Notes: generated by a model not told the origin, from the sequence alone. A stretch of DNA of 36,177 nt from Bacillota bacterium (GCA_021890795.1 JAKKUO010000019.1:1-36177); one strand, 5' to 3'; shown: positions 17,293 to 25,444, counted from the stretch's first letter. Translations and numbers: made by a program.

Positions 17293-17392
17293 GCGCTGCC
17301 TCCCCGCCGCCCGGGCCCCGGTCACGCCCGGCGCCAGGGAAGGCGCTGCCTCCCCGCCGGCCCGGGACCCCCTCAGGCCCGACGCCAGGCAA
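17293..17392. repeat. 50-bp imperfect tandem duplication across a stop codon
   Basis: Two units beginning GCGCTGCCTCCCCGCCG start at 17293 and 17343. The second unit contains the last codons and stop (17373) of the small membrane protein gene; the first lies in the spacer before the activator gene. Confidence 0.8.
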
Positions 17393-17654
17393 GGCCGCCC
17401 CGGATGAGCCCCACGAGCAAGGCCAGCAGGAGGACGCCGGCCTTCAGCTCGACCCCCCAGTCGCCGCCCGGGCCGCCCAAGGAATAGGTCACCACCGGAA
17501 TCGGGCCCAGGGACCACGAGAAGGACGGCGTTCCTACCTGGTTCAGCACCACCGCCAGGAGCACCCCCACCCCCAGCATCAGGAGGTAGCTCAGCGCCGT
17601 AGCCGTGGCCGCAGCCCGGACAAACCCCATCACCCGCTGGTCCGTCGACACCAT
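17373..17654 (-). CDS. Small two-helix membrane protein, unknown function
   Basis: 93 residues, not assigned to a family. Two hydrophobic segments are visible, roughly residues 14-38 and 69-87, separated by a polar loop with PSFSWSLGPIPVVTYSLGG. The ATG at 17654 has AAAGGAG followed by AAGGAAAC, a strong ribosome site, so it is very probably translated. It lies upstream of the sigma-54 activator (123-bp gap, same strand) and downstream of the MFS gene. Its 3' end is part of a 50-bp duplication. Confidence 0.7.
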   Translation of the reverse strand: MVSTDQRVMGFVRAAATATALSYLLMLGVGVLLAVVLNQVGTPSFSWSLGPIPVVTYSLGGPGGDWGVELKAGVLLLALLVGLIRGGLAWRRA

Positions 17655-17766
17655 GTTTCCTTCTCCTTTCCGGTGCGGCCACCCCGGCGTCGGGGTCGGC
17701 GCACAAATCTCCTTTTTACCCTTTATTCAGATCGCGGGCGGAATTCCTGCCGGCCCCGGCGGCTTC

Positions 17767-19122
17767 TTACCGCACCCGGGTGTCCCCGTCCTCCAGGGGC
17801 GGCGGCTCCCAGACCGGAATCGGCTCCTCCCAGGCCGGCGCGCCGGCCCGGGCCCCGTCGGCCCCGGACTGGGCGGGGTCCCAGCCACCGGCACCTCCCT
17901 GGCCCATGAGCTGCACCGGCGAGAGGAAGAAGAGGCTGGTGGCCGCGGCCACCCCCAGGACCGCCGCAGAGAAGAAGAAGGGCCAGGCCCGGCCGACGCC
18001 CATGAGAAAGCCGTAGACCGGCGGGCCCAGGGCCACCCCGAAGAACCGGGTGGCGTTGTAGGCGGCGGTCAGCATCCCTCGCTCCTGCTCCTTGGCCGCG
18101 GAGGTGATGAGGGTGTTCAGGGCCGGCAGGACCAGGCCGGTCCCCACCCCAAGCACCACCAGCCCGGCAAAGAAGACCCAGTCCCCTGTCCCCCGGTCCG
18201 GCCGGGCTCCGCCCAGGAGAGGCACCCCCAGGGCTCCGGCTGCACCCAGGGCGAGGCCGGCCACCACCGCGGGCTTGAGGAGCTTCTGGTTCCGCTGTAG
18301 CCGGCTGCCGGTGAGGTAGGAGGTGACGGACATGGCCAGAACCGGCACCGCCAGCACCGCGCCCTTGGGGATGCCGTCCAGGCCGTACTTGGCCTCCAGG
18401 GTCTCGGAGAGATAGAAGAGCACCCCGAAGAGGACCGAGAGGGCCACGGTCCCGGCCAGAAACCCGGCAGCAAGGGACTGGGCCTTGCGCCGGAAGAGGG
18501 CCCACACGTCCCGGAGGTAAGCCCCTGCCGGCTGCTCCTGGGGCTGCCGGAGGGACTCCCGGGTAAAGAGCCAGATGAGCCCGGCCACCGGCAGGGTGAG
18601 GGCCGCATAGCCGGCGAAGACGGCATACCAGCCCAGAAGCCCCAGGGCGGATCCGAGGATGGGGGAGAGCACCTTCCCCATCCCGTTGGCGGCCTCCAGG
18701 ATCCCCAGGGCCCGGGCCCGCTCGCTGGACTGGAAGATGTCCCCGGCCATGGCCATGGCCACCGGCGCGGTGCCGGCGGCCCCGATCCCCTGTACGACCC
18801 GGCCGGCCAGCACCAGGGGGAAGGCCCGCTCCTTGAGGACCAGGGCGGCCAAGAGGGCGATCCCCCCGCCGAGGGCGTAGGTCAGCAGGGCCGGGATGAG
18901 CACCTTTTTCCGCCCGTACCGGTCCGCGAGGTACCCGGCCAGGGCGATGGCGATGCCGGCGGGTACGGAGAAAGCGGTGATGGCCAGCCCGGACTGGGCC
19001 CGGCCCAGGTGGAGAGCGGTGCGCATGGCCGGAAGCACGGGAATCAGCATGGAATTTCCCAACACCATGATGAACGGGACTGTGGCCAGGGCGGCCAGTT
19101 GTAGGCCGGTCCGCGCCCGCAC
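17767..19122 (-). CDS. MFS transporter, drug/proton antiporter-like
   Basis: 451 residues with about 12 hydrophobic segments. The MFS loop 2-3 motif is GYLADRYGRKK (about residues 63-73), and the motif C-like region (GRVVQGIGAAGTAPVAMAMAGD) typical of drug/proton antiporters follows. The C-terminus is a Pro/Glu-rich tail (EEPIPVWEPPPLED). The substrate cannot be told from sequence. The start is GTG at 19122, with GGGAGGGG five bases upstream; longer in-frame versions lack a ribosome site and would put a non-conserved basic/Pro-rich stretch before the first helix. Divergent from the DUF441 gene. Confidence 0.88.
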   Translation of the reverse strand: MRARTGLQLAALATVPFIMVLGNSMLIPVLPAMRTALHLGRAQSGLAITAFSVPAGIAIALAGYLADRYGRKKVLIPALLTYALGGGIALLAALVLKERAFPLVLAGRVVQGIGAAGTAPVAMAMAGDIFQSSERARALGILEAANGMGKVLSPILGSALGLLGWYAVFAGYAALTLPVAGLIWLFTRESLRQPQEQPAGAYLRDVWALFRRKAQSLAAGFLAGTVALSVLFGVLFYLSETLEAKYGLDGIPKGAVLAVPVLAMSVTSYLTGSRLQRNQKLLKPAVVAGLALGAAGALGVPLLGGARPDRGTGDWVFFAGLVVLGVGTGLVLPALNTLITSAAKEQERGMLTAAYNATRFFGVALGPPVYGFLMGVGRAWPFFFSAAVLGVAAATSLFFLSPVQLMGQGGAGGWDPAQSGADGARAGAPAWEEPIPVWEPPPLEDGDTRVR

Positions 19123-19337
19123 GGCGACCCCTCCCGAGGGATGTCTTGGGTAAGGCACTGCCATTAGGGTGCACCGGGACTCCTGTACCATGCTCTTCCC
19201 CCGGGCTCTGCCCTTCGTCCCCGGCGGCCGGGGGTGCCCGCCCTCCGGCGCCGGCCCCGCCCGGCACCGGCCTGTCCCGCTGCATGCCCGCCCCGGGGCC
19301 GCCATAAGTTTGAGCGCGGGGACCGGGGGGTGGGGCG

Positions 19338-19790
19338 GTGGCGGAAGAGCGGCTGATCATGCTGGCGATCCTGATCCTGGGAGTCCTGGCCCGGAATCCC
19401 CTCATCGTCAGTTCCGCGGCGATCCTGCTGGTGGTGCAGGCCCTGGACCTCCACCTGGTTTACCGGCATATCCAGACCCGCGGGATCGACCTGGGCCTGA
19501 TCCTGCTTCTGTTGGCGGTGCTGGTCCCCTTCGCCGCCGGCCGGGTCGGGGTGGCCGCGATCCGGGAGGCCTTCACCTCCGTCGAGGGCCTGGCGGCGGT
19601 GGCCGGGGGGATCCTGGCCTCCGCCATCTCCGCGCCGGGGGTGGCCCTGCTCCAGGACCGGCCGGAGGTGATCGTCGGGCTGGTGGTCGGGTCGATCCTC
19701 GGGGTGCTCCTGCTTCGGGGGATTCCCGTGGGCCCCCTGGCCGCCGCCGGCTTCGCCGCGGTGCTGCTGCGGCTCATCGGCAAGTGGTAG
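19338..19790 (+). CDS. DUF441 (YtwI-like) membrane protein
   Basis: 150 residues with four or five hydrophobic segments. The pattern RNPLIVSSAAILLVVQAL, the GIDLGLILLLLAVLVPFAAGRVG segment, a GVALLQDRPEVIVGLVVGSILGVLLLRGIPVGPL stretch and a short basic end match the DUF441 family of integral membrane proteins of unknown function found in Bacilli. The GTG at 19338 follows a G-rich stretch; an ATG at 19359 is an alternative. It is first in a plus-strand group with the YqhV-like gene 38 bp downstream. Confidence 0.85.
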   Translation: MAEERLIMLAILILGVLARNPLIVSSAAILLVVQALDLHLVYRHIQTRGIDLGLILLLLAVLVPFAAGRVGVAAIREAFTSVEGLAAVAGGILASAISAPGVALLQDRPEVIVGLVVGSILGVLLLRGIPVGPLAAAGFAAVLLRLIGKW

Positions 19791-19828
19791 CGCCTGCCGG
19801 ACGGCGGGATCGATGCGGAGGGAGTCCG

Positions 19829-20098
19829 GTGGAGCAGCGGCTGATGCAGGGGATGGTGTTGCTCCGGGGGATCTCCGCCTGCATGGAGGTGGCCGCGGTC
19901 CTCCTCATGCTCCGGGCCACCCGGCTGGAGTCCCTCCTGCGGCTGAACGCGGTCCTGGGGCTGGTGGGGCCGGCGACCTTCCTGGCGGTGAGCGCCCTGG
20001 GGCTGGCAGGCCTCAGCGGGCGGCTTCACCCGGGCCGATTTCTCCTGGTCGCCCTGGGGGTGCTGCTGGTGCTCCTCGGCACCCGGCCCTCCTCCTGA
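19829..20098 (+). CDS. YqhV-like membrane protein (DUF2619)
   Basis: 89 residues with three hydrophobic segments. The arrangement GMVLLRGISACMEVAAVLLMLR, then RLNAVLGLVGPATFLAVSALGLAGLSGRLHP and a final hydrophobic helix, matches YqhV, a small protein of spore formers whose gene lies near spoIIIA in Bacillus. Its function is unknown. The GTG at 19829 has GGAGG seven bases upstream; an ATG at 19844 is possible but would remove conserved residues. Confidence 0.75.
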   Translation: MEQRLMQGMVLLRGISACMEVAAVLLMLRATRLESLLRLNAVLGLVGPATFLAVSALGLAGLSGRLHPGRFLLVALGVLLVLLGTRPSS

Positions 20099-20232
20099 GC
20101 CGCCGGCCTTAGGCCGGGCCCCCAGCACGCCGGCCCTGAGAACCCGGGGGTGCCGTGAAGGGTTTCGGGGCGCCGGCGGCGTCTAACCTCCCCGGCAGGC
20201 CCCGGAAGGGGCCGGCCAGGGAGGGAGCGTCG

Positions 20233-21402
20233 ATGCAGAGCAGACGGGTGGGCCGGGTCACCGTCGCCCTGTCCCTGATCGTCCTGGGGGCTGGCCTCCT
20301 GGCGGACAACCTCCTGGGCACCGGGTACAGCGACTGGCTCTGGCGGCTCTGGCCGGTGGTGCTCATCGGCTTGGGGGTCGAGTACTTGGTCCGGTCCCGC
20401 ACCGCCGCCGACGGCACCGGTGGCCTTTCCCTGGACGTGGGAGCCATCGCCGTCCTGCTGGTGGTGGTGCTGATCCTGGGCACCCTCCGGCTGGCCCGGG
20501 GGATCGCCCTCTGGCTGCCGCCAGGTGGATCCTCTCTCTCCGTCGCGGCGGAGAAGACCGCGGTGCTGGACCTGGGGGATGTCCGGGCCCTGCAGGTAGA
20601 GCTGGACGTCGGGCGGATGGTGGTCACCGGAGACAGCCCCGATGGCCGGGTCCACGCACGGGCCCGGGTGTTGACGCCGGTCCTGCTGCCGGCTGAAGCC
20701 GCAAGACTGGCCGAGGACCTGGCGCTGGAGGTGCAGCAGGCACCGCTCCCCACCATCCGCGCGAACCTGGACCCGGCCCGGGGCCCGGGGCCCTTCCGCT
20801 GGTGGGCCGTGAAGTTGGAGCTGACGGTCCAGGTGCCCCCCGGGGTAGACCTCACCCTCAGCGGCCACGCCGGGTCCATCGCCGCCTCGGACCTGGAGGG
20901 CAACGTCTCCGTCCGTCTGGACGCGGGGGAGGTCGTCCTCGCACGGATCCGGGGGAACGCAACGGTCCGGACCGATGCGGCCACCATCACGGCGGAGGCG
21001 ATCACCGGCACCCTGGAGGCCTCCACCGGCCCCGGTTCCATCCGGGCGGTCCGGTTCGGCGGCGGCCGGCTGACGTCGGAGGTGGGCCGGATCCAGGCGG
21101 AGGACTGGCAGGGTCCCCTGGCCCTCTCCAGCCAGACCGGGTCCATCACCGCCAGCACCGGCTTCCCCGTCACCGGCGACCTGGAGGTCCAGACCCGGAT
21201 CGGCAGCGTGGAGCTCGTCCTGCCGGAAAGCTCCCGGGCCGCCTTCGACCTGCGGACCCGGGTGGGCAGCCTTGAGGTGCCGCCCCAGCTGACGGTGGTC
21301 CGCCACGGCACCGGCGGCGAAGCCCGGGGAACCCTGGGGGATGGCCAGGCCCGGGTGTGGGTGGAGACCGACACCGGCCGGATCGCCCTCCGGCTGCGGT
21401 AG
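20233..21402 (+). CDS. LiaF/DUF4097-like membrane protein
   Basis: 389 residues. Three hydrophobic segments in the first 105 residues (AL SLIVLGAGLLADNLL, WPVVLIGLGVEYLV, VGAIAVLLVVVLILGTLRL) resemble the LiaI/LiaF-type N-terminal module. The rest is repetitive short beta strands with recurring GSI/GNV/GRI turns (about residues 205-389), as in DUF4097 beta-helical domains. In Bacillus, LiaF-type proteins restrain cell-envelope-stress two-component systems; no histidine kinase or regulator gene is adjacent here, so that role is not supported by context. The ATG at 20233 has AGGGAGG eight bases upstream. Confidence 0.8.
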   Translation: MQSRRVGRVTVALSLIVLGAGLLADNLLGTGYSDWLWRLWPVVLIGLGVEYLVRSRTAADGTGGLSLDVGAIAVLLVVVLILGTLRLARGIALWLPPGGSSLSVAAEKTAVLDLGDVRALQVELDVGRMVVTGDSPDGRVHARARVLTPVLLPAEAARLAEDLALEVQQAPLPTIRANLDPARGPGPFRWWAVKLELTVQVPPGVDLTLSGHAGSIAASDLEGNVSVRLDAGEVVLARIRGNATVRTDAATITAEAITGTLEASTGPGSIRAVRFGGGRLTSEVGRIQAEDWQGPLALSSQTGSITASTGFPVTGDLEVQTRIGSVELVLPESSRAAFDLRTRVGSLEVPPQLTVVRHGTGGEARGTLGDGQARVWVETDTGRIALRLR

Positions 21403-21428
21403 GGGCCGGGGCATGCGAAAATGGCTAG

Positions 21429-21456
21429 AGGGCCGCACCCTAGCGGGTGCGGCCCT
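21429..21456 (+). terminator. Terminator-like hairpin after the LiaF-like gene
   Basis: A perfect 12-bp stem (21429-21440 with 21445-21456, loop TAGC) starts 26 bp after the stop codon. It is not followed by a T-run on the plus strand. Confidence 0.5.
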
Positions 21457-21530
21457 GCCTCGGCGGGCCTTCCGCGGCCCGCGGCCCCTGCCGCGGGCAT
21501 GCCATCGGCCGCGGGGGAGTTGATGCTGAT

Positions 21531-21567
21531 TTGCAACAGGCTGTGGGAGAATATACAATGTTGTATA
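21531..21567 (+). promoter_or_regulatory. Arginase promoter with overlapping operator
   Basis: TTGCAA (21531-21536) and TACAAT (21554-21559) are exactly 17 bp apart, a good sigma-A promoter. The inverted repeat TATACAA-TG-TTGTATA (21552-21558 with 21561-21567) covers the -10 box and the expected start point, the position of a repressor operator. The half-sites resemble those of GntR-family regulators, but no regulator gene is adjacent. Confidence 0.75.
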
Positions 21568-21587
21568 CGCGACCGTGCGTACCCGCC

Positions 21588-21640
21588 GTGCCGGGGCGCA
21601 CCGGCACGCTGCCGGCCCGGGCCCGCCGGGCCGGCAGCGT
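21588..21640 (+). promoter_or_regulatory. Tandem hairpins in the arginase leader
   Basis: Within the roughly 130-nt leader, a 7-bp hairpin (21588-21594 with 21601-21607) abuts a perfect 15-bp hairpin (21606-21620 with 21626-21640, 5-nt loop). The two share two bases, so they compete slightly. There is no U-tract after the larger stem, so a pausing or stability element is as likely as an attenuator. Confidence 0.45.
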
Positions 21641-21693
21641 CTAGCGGGCGGCGACCCCGCCGGCCGAAGCTGCAGCAGAAAGGGTGCTACCCG

Positions 21694-22560
21694 ATGGCCA
21701 TCGCCCTCCTCGGCGTTCCCACCAACCTCGGCATTCCCCGGCCCCAGGCCCGGCCGGCGCCGGCGGCGCTCCGGGCCCAGGGGCTTCTTGAGCGGCTCCA
21801 GGCCACCGGCGAGACGGTCCAGGACCTGGGTGACCTCCCTGTTCCCCGGGGCGAGGACCTGGAGCGGGGTGAGCCCCTGCTCCGGGCCGTCCTTCGGGTC
21901 GCCCGCCGCCAGGCGGGGATCCTGCGCCGGGTGCTCCGCACCGGCGCGCTGCCCCTCACCCTCGGCGGCGACCACAGCACCTCCCTCGGCACCCTGCTGG
22001 GCCTGGCCGGGGCCGGCCTGGAGTTCGATGTGGTCTGGGTCGATGCCCATGCCGATTTCAACACCCCGGAAACCTCCCCCACCGGCAACCCCCACGGGAT
22101 GGTGCTGGCCCTCGCCGGAGGCCTGACGCCGTACCTTCCCTGTGCGGTGCCCCCGCGCCGGGTCCACATCCTGGGGGCCCGGGACCTGGACCCGGGGGAG
22201 CGGGAACTGATCGCCCGGCACGGCCTGAACGTCTACACCCCGGAAGAGACCCTGAACCGGCTGGAGGCCATCGTGGCCGGCCTCGGCCCCCGGGTCTTCC
22301 TCAGTTTCGACGTGGACTCCCTGCGGCCGGAGGTGGCCCCCGGGGTGCGAACGCCGGTGCCCGGCGGCTTCACCCTGGAGGAGGCTCTGGCGGTGGTGAC
22401 CGCGGTAGTCCGCTCCCGGGAGCTGGTGGCCGTCGACCTGGTGGAGTACGACCCGGACCTGGACCAGGAAGGCCGCACCGGGGCCACCGCCCTGACGGTG
22501 CTGGAGCGGATCTTTGCCGCCCGCCGGGCCGCCCTGGAGACCTCCGCCGCCAGCGACTGA
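21694..22560 (+). CDS. rocF: Arginase
   Basis: 288 residues of the ureohydrolase family, hydrolysing arginine to ornithine and urea with a binuclear Mn centre. Metal ligands visible: His94 (GGDHS), Asp117, His119 and Asp121 (DAHADFN), Asp206 and Asp208 (SFDVDSL). The loop NTPETSPTGNPHGM is that of true arginases rather than agmatinases, and VAPGVRTPVPGG closes the active site. The ATG at 21694 has AAAGGGTG upstream. The gene is monocistronic, driven by the promoter/operator at 21531-21567, with a structured leader. No other urea or ornithine genes are in the window. Confidence 0.93.
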   Translation: MAIALLGVPTNLGIPRPQARPAPAALRAQGLLERLQATGETVQDLGDLPVPRGEDLERGEPLLRAVLRVARRQAGILRRVLRTGALPLTLGGDHSTSLGTLLGLAGAGLEFDVVWVDAHADFNTPETSPTGNPHGMVLALAGGLTPYLPCAVPPRRVHILGARDLDPGERELIARHGLNVYTPEETLNRLEAIVAGLGPRVFLSFDVDSLRPEVAPGVRTPVPGGFTLEEALAVVTAVVRSRELVAVDLVEYDPDLDQEGRTGATALTVLERIFAARRAALETSAASD

Positions 22561-22581
22561 GCCCCCAGGAGGTCCCCGGGG

Positions 22582-22611
22582 TTTACCGGGGCCCTTCCGG
22601 AACGCTATACT
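22582..22611 (+). promoter_or_regulatory. Possible promoter of the GIY-YIG-like gene
   Basis: TATACT (22606-22611) is a strong -10 match. TTTACC (22582-22587), 18 bp upstream, is a weak -35. The pair lies 45 bp before the gene's ATG. Confidence 0.45.
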
Positions 22612-22656
22612 GGGTTGGAGAAGCAATGGTTGAACGGTTCGGAGGAGGCTCTGCAG

Positions 22657-23034
22657 ATGCCGGTCAAGATCGTCGGCCTGGATTGGCGGGGCGGCCCGTA
22701 CACCCACCCCATGGACATCGTCAACGTTCCCCAGCGGCCGGGGGTCTATAAGATCCACTACCGGGAGCCCAGCGGCGAGTGGAGAGTCATCAAGGTTGGC
22801 GAGGCCCAGAACCTCTACGAGGCGCTGGTGGGGCACCTTTCGTCCAGCGAGACCGACACCCGCCTGCGGGCCCGGATTGCCACCGGCAACTGCGCCTATT
22901 CCTATGCCGAACTCCCGGACGAGGGGGAACGGAAGGCGGCCCTCCGGGCGCTGTACGACCACTTCCAGCCGGAGCTGAACAACCCCGCGGAACTGCCGGA
23001 GCCCCAGCCCGACCTGCAGTTCAACCCCAACTGA
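22657..23034 (+). CDS. Degenerate GIY-YIG domain protein
   Basis: 125 residues. The core resembles the GIY-YIG nuclease fold: PGVYKIHYR (about residues 27-35) in place of GIY, and KVGEAQNLYEALVGH (47-61) in place of the YVGKAKNLRKRVSSH of UvrC, followed by a helical region ending PELNNP. The arginine essential for cleavage is replaced (Ala in LYEAL) and the second tyrosine is missing, so nuclease activity is doubtful; a binding function is an inference. GGAGGAGG eight bases before the ATG at 22657 sets the start. It has its own promoter candidate and a terminator, so it is a single-gene unit. Confidence 0.7.
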   Translation: MPVKIVGLDWRGGPYTHPMDIVNVPQRPGVYKIHYREPSGEWRVIKVGEAQNLYEALVGHLSSSETDTRLRARIATGNCAYSYAELPDEGERKAALRALYDHFQPELNNPAELPEPQPDLQFNPN

Positions 23035-23041
23035 GGGCTGG

Positions 23042-23074
23042 AACCCCGGCGGCCTCAGCCGCCGGGGGTTTCTT
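23042..23074 (+). terminator. Intrinsic terminator after the GIY-YIG-like gene
   Basis: A perfect 10-bp stem (23044-23053 with 23058-23067, loop CTCA) is followed by GTTTCTTG, eight bases after the stop codon. Confidence 0.85.
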
Positions 23075-23158
23075 GTCCCTCTGCAGCAGGAACCGCTCTC
23101 CTTTTGTAGAACGTTTTTCCGTAAACCGCTTCGTCCCACGAGGAGATGGAGGACTCGG

Positions 23159-24400
23159 ATGGCGGCCCGACCGTCTGCTCCTTCTTACACCACCGGTACC
23201 CCCGACTTCGTGCTCCTGCTGGCCGTGGCAGGGCTCCTTGGCATCGGCGTGGTGATGGTCTACAGCTCCAGCTTCTACCTGGCCGAGGAGCTGACCGGTG
23301 ACCAGCTGCACTTCCTGAAACGGGAACTGCTCAACCTGGCCCTGGGCCTGGTGGCCATGGGCGGGGCGTACCTCCTGCCGCCCCGGTTCTGGGCCCGGCG
23401 GCTCGGCCTGCTCTTTCCCCTCGCCCTGGGCCTCCTGGTGATCCTGATCCTCCCCTCCTGGCTGGTGGGGCCGCTGGTGCCGGTCTGGCAGGGCGCCCGG
23501 CGGTGGCTCAACCTCGGGGTGATCAGCCTCCAGCCCTCCGAACTGATGAAGCCGGTGCTGGTCATCTTCCTGGCCCGGCTGATGGACCGGCCCGGGGCCC
23601 ACCGGGACCCCTGGCGGCGCATCACCCTGCCGGGGCTGATCATCATCGGCCTGGTCTTTCTCCTGATCTTCCTGCAGCCCAACTTCTCCACCGCGGCGAT
23701 TATCGCCATGACCGGCTTCCTGATGCTGCTGGTGGGGGGCGCGCCGTGGTACCACCTCCTCCCCCTGGCCGCCCTGGCCCTGCCGGTAGGGTATTGGCTG
23801 CTGGTCTCCGAGGACTACCGGGCCCGGCGGCTGGAGGTGGCAAGCTGGCTCAACCCGTGGCTCGACCCCACGGACAGCGGCTACCACGTGATCCAGGGGC
23901 TGTACGCGATCGGCACCGGCGGCTTGTTCGGCGTCGGCCTCGGCCGGAGCCGGCAGAAGCTGGGGTGGCTGCCGGAGCAGTACGGCGACTGGATCTTCGC
24001 CGTCCTGGCGGAGGAGCTGGGGTTCGTGGGGGCGGTGACGGTCATCCTGCTCTTCGCGATCTTCGTCTGGCGAGGCTACCGGGTGGCCCTCCGGGCCCCG
24101 GACCGGTACAGCCAGCTGGTCGCCTTCGGCCTCACCACCTTTATCGGCCTCCAGTCCCTGATCAACATCGCGGTGGTCACCGCCACCTTCATGCCCACCG
24201 GGGTGCCGCTGCCCTTCATCACCTACGGCGGCTCCTCCCTGGCCATCACCCTGATGGACGTGGGCATCCTGCTCTCCATCAGCCGGCTGCGGGCCCAGGC
24301 CCCGGCCACCGCCCCGGAGCCCATCTACCCCCCGGGCGGTTACCCCATCGGCACCGGGGGATTCGGCAGCCCGGTCTCCGCCGGCCTCCGGCGGCGGTAG
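23159..24400 (+). CDS. SEDS peptidoglycan glycosyltransferase (FtsW/RodA/SpoVE)
   Basis: 413 residues with about ten membrane segments. SEDS features include QGARRWLNLGVISLQPSELMKP, the QPNFSTAAII helix, the PEQYGDWIFAVLAEELGFVGA loop containing the catalytic aspartate (Asp277), and a final ATFMPTGVPLPFITYGGSSL. These proteins polymerise lipid II glycan strands, working with a class B penicillin-binding protein. Division (FtsW), elongation (RodA) and spore cortex (SpoVE) members cannot be separated from sequence alone. No PBP or mur genes flank it, unlike most ftsW and spoVE loci. The ATG at 23159 follows GGAGATGGAGGA. Confidence 0.9.
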   Translation: MAARPSAPSYTTGTPDFVLLLAVAGLLGIGVVMVYSSSFYLAEELTGDQLHFLKRELLNLALGLVAMGGAYLLPPRFWARRLGLLFPLALGLLVILILPSWLVGPLVPVWQGARRWLNLGVISLQPSELMKPVLVIFLARLMDRPGAHRDPWRRITLPGLIIIGLVFLLIFLQPNFSTAAIIAMTGFLMLLVGGAPWYHLLPLAALALPVGYWLLVSEDYRARRLEVASWLNPWLDPTDSGYHVIQGLYAIGTGGLFGVGLGRSRQKLGWLPEQYGDWIFAVLAEELGFVGAVTVILLFAIFVWRGYRVALRAPDRYSQLVAFGLTTFIGLQSLINIAVVTATFMPTGVPLPFITYGGSSLAITLMDVGILLSISRLRAQAPATAPEPIYPPGGYPIGTGGFGSPVSAGLRRR

Positions 24401-24411
24401 CACGGCCGCAG

Positions 24412-24455
24412 AAGATACCGGCCCTGGCGCAGGCCAGGGTCGGTATCTTTGTTTG
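24412..24455 (+). terminator. Strong intrinsic terminator after the SEDS gene
   Basis: A 17-bp stem with one G-U pair (24412-24428 with 24433-24449, loop GCAG) is followed by TGTTTGC. Confidence 0.88.
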
Positions 24456-24469
24456 CATGCCCTCCTGGT

Positions 24470-25444
24470 TTACACGCCCTCCTCGTAGATCCGGGCGATG
24501 ATCCCCTCGATCTCCGGCTCCTCCAGGGTCAGGTCGACGATGTTGTACCGCTGGCCGACCCGGTGAATGAGTTGTGCCGCCGAGATCTCGTCCCGGTTAA
24601 ACCGGAGCCAGACCCGGCCGTTCTCCCGGCGGATCACCTCGGCCCCCTCCACCGAGACCTCCTCCGGCGCCCCTTCCAGGTCCACCACCAGGATCCGGTG
24701 CTGGCCAAAGCGGCGCTTCACCTCCTCCACCGGGCCGTCGTAGACCACCCGGCCGTGGTCGATGAGGATCATCCGCTCGCAGAGCTTTTCGATGTCCTGC
24801 ATGTCGTGGGTGGTCAGGATAATGGTGACCCCCCGCTCCCGGTTGATCTCCTTGATGAACCGGCGGATCCGCTCCTTGGCCACCACGTCCAGGCCGATGG
24901 TCGGCTCGTCCAGGTAGACCAGCCGGGGGTTGTGGAGCAGCGCCGCGGCCAGGTCCGCCCGCATCCGCTGCCCCAGGGAGAGCTGCCGGACCGGGGTGTT
25001 AAGGAACTCGCCGAGGCCCAGGAGGTCCGTGAACAGCTCCAGGTTCTGCTTGTAGACTCCGGCGGGGATGCGGTAGATATGCCGGAGCAGTTCGAAAGAG
25101 TCGATGGTGGGCAGGTCCCACCAGAGTTGGGTCCGCTGGCCGAAGACCACCCCGATCCGCCGGGCGTTCTCCACCCGCCGCTCATAGGGGACCAGGCCGT
25201 CCACCACCACCCGGCCGGAGGTGGGGACCATGATCCCCGTCAGGATCTTGATGGTGGTGGACTTCCCGGCGCCGTTGGGGCCGATGTAGCCCACCAGTTC
25301 CCCCCGGCGGATGGTGAAGGAGATGCCGTCCACCGCGGTGCGGACCTCGTACTCCGGGGAGAGGAGGCTCCGCAGGGTTCCAAGGAAGCCGGGCCGCCGC
25401 CTGAGGATCTTGAACTCCTTGCGCAGGTTCTCGACGGTGATCAT
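24470..25444 (-). CDS. ABC exporter ATP-binding protein
   Basis: 324 residues. The nucleotide-binding domain has Walker A GPNGAGKST (Lys61), the signature LSLGQRMRADL, Walker B LVYLDEPT (Glu180) and the switch histidine (TTHDM). About 90 C-terminal residues form an accessory domain. The long N-terminal insert between EFKILRRRPGFLG and VRTAVDGISF is typical of the COG4586 class, which works with COG4587/COG3694 permeases, as here. Such exporters have been linked to drug or lipid-like substrates, but the substrate is unknown. The ATG at 25444 gives the usual MITVENLRKEFK start. A TTG at 25456 has AAAGGAG 11 bases upstream and is a real alternative. Confidence 0.9.
   Translation of the reverse strand: MITVENLRKEFKILRRRPGFLGTLRSLLSPEYEVRTAVDGISFTIRRGELVGYIGPNGAGKSTTIKILTGIMVPTSGRVVVDGLVPYERRVENARRIGVVFGQRTQLWWDLPTIDSFELLRHIYRIPAGVYKQNLELFTDLLGLGEFLNTPVRQLSLGQRMRADLAAALLHNPRLVYLDEPTIGLDVVAKERIRRFIKEINRERGVTIILTTHDMQDIEKLCERMILIDHGRVVYDGPVEEVKRRFGQHRILVVDLEGAPEEVSVEGAEVIRRENGRVWLRFNRDEISAAQLIHRVGQRYNIVDLTLEEPEIEGIIARIYEEGV

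Noticed and set aside
20026-23139. 1037-codon minus-strand open frame across four plus-strand genes
   Set aside because: It runs opposite the LiaF-like, arginase and GIY-YIG-like genes and through their promoters and terminators, and shows no domain motif.
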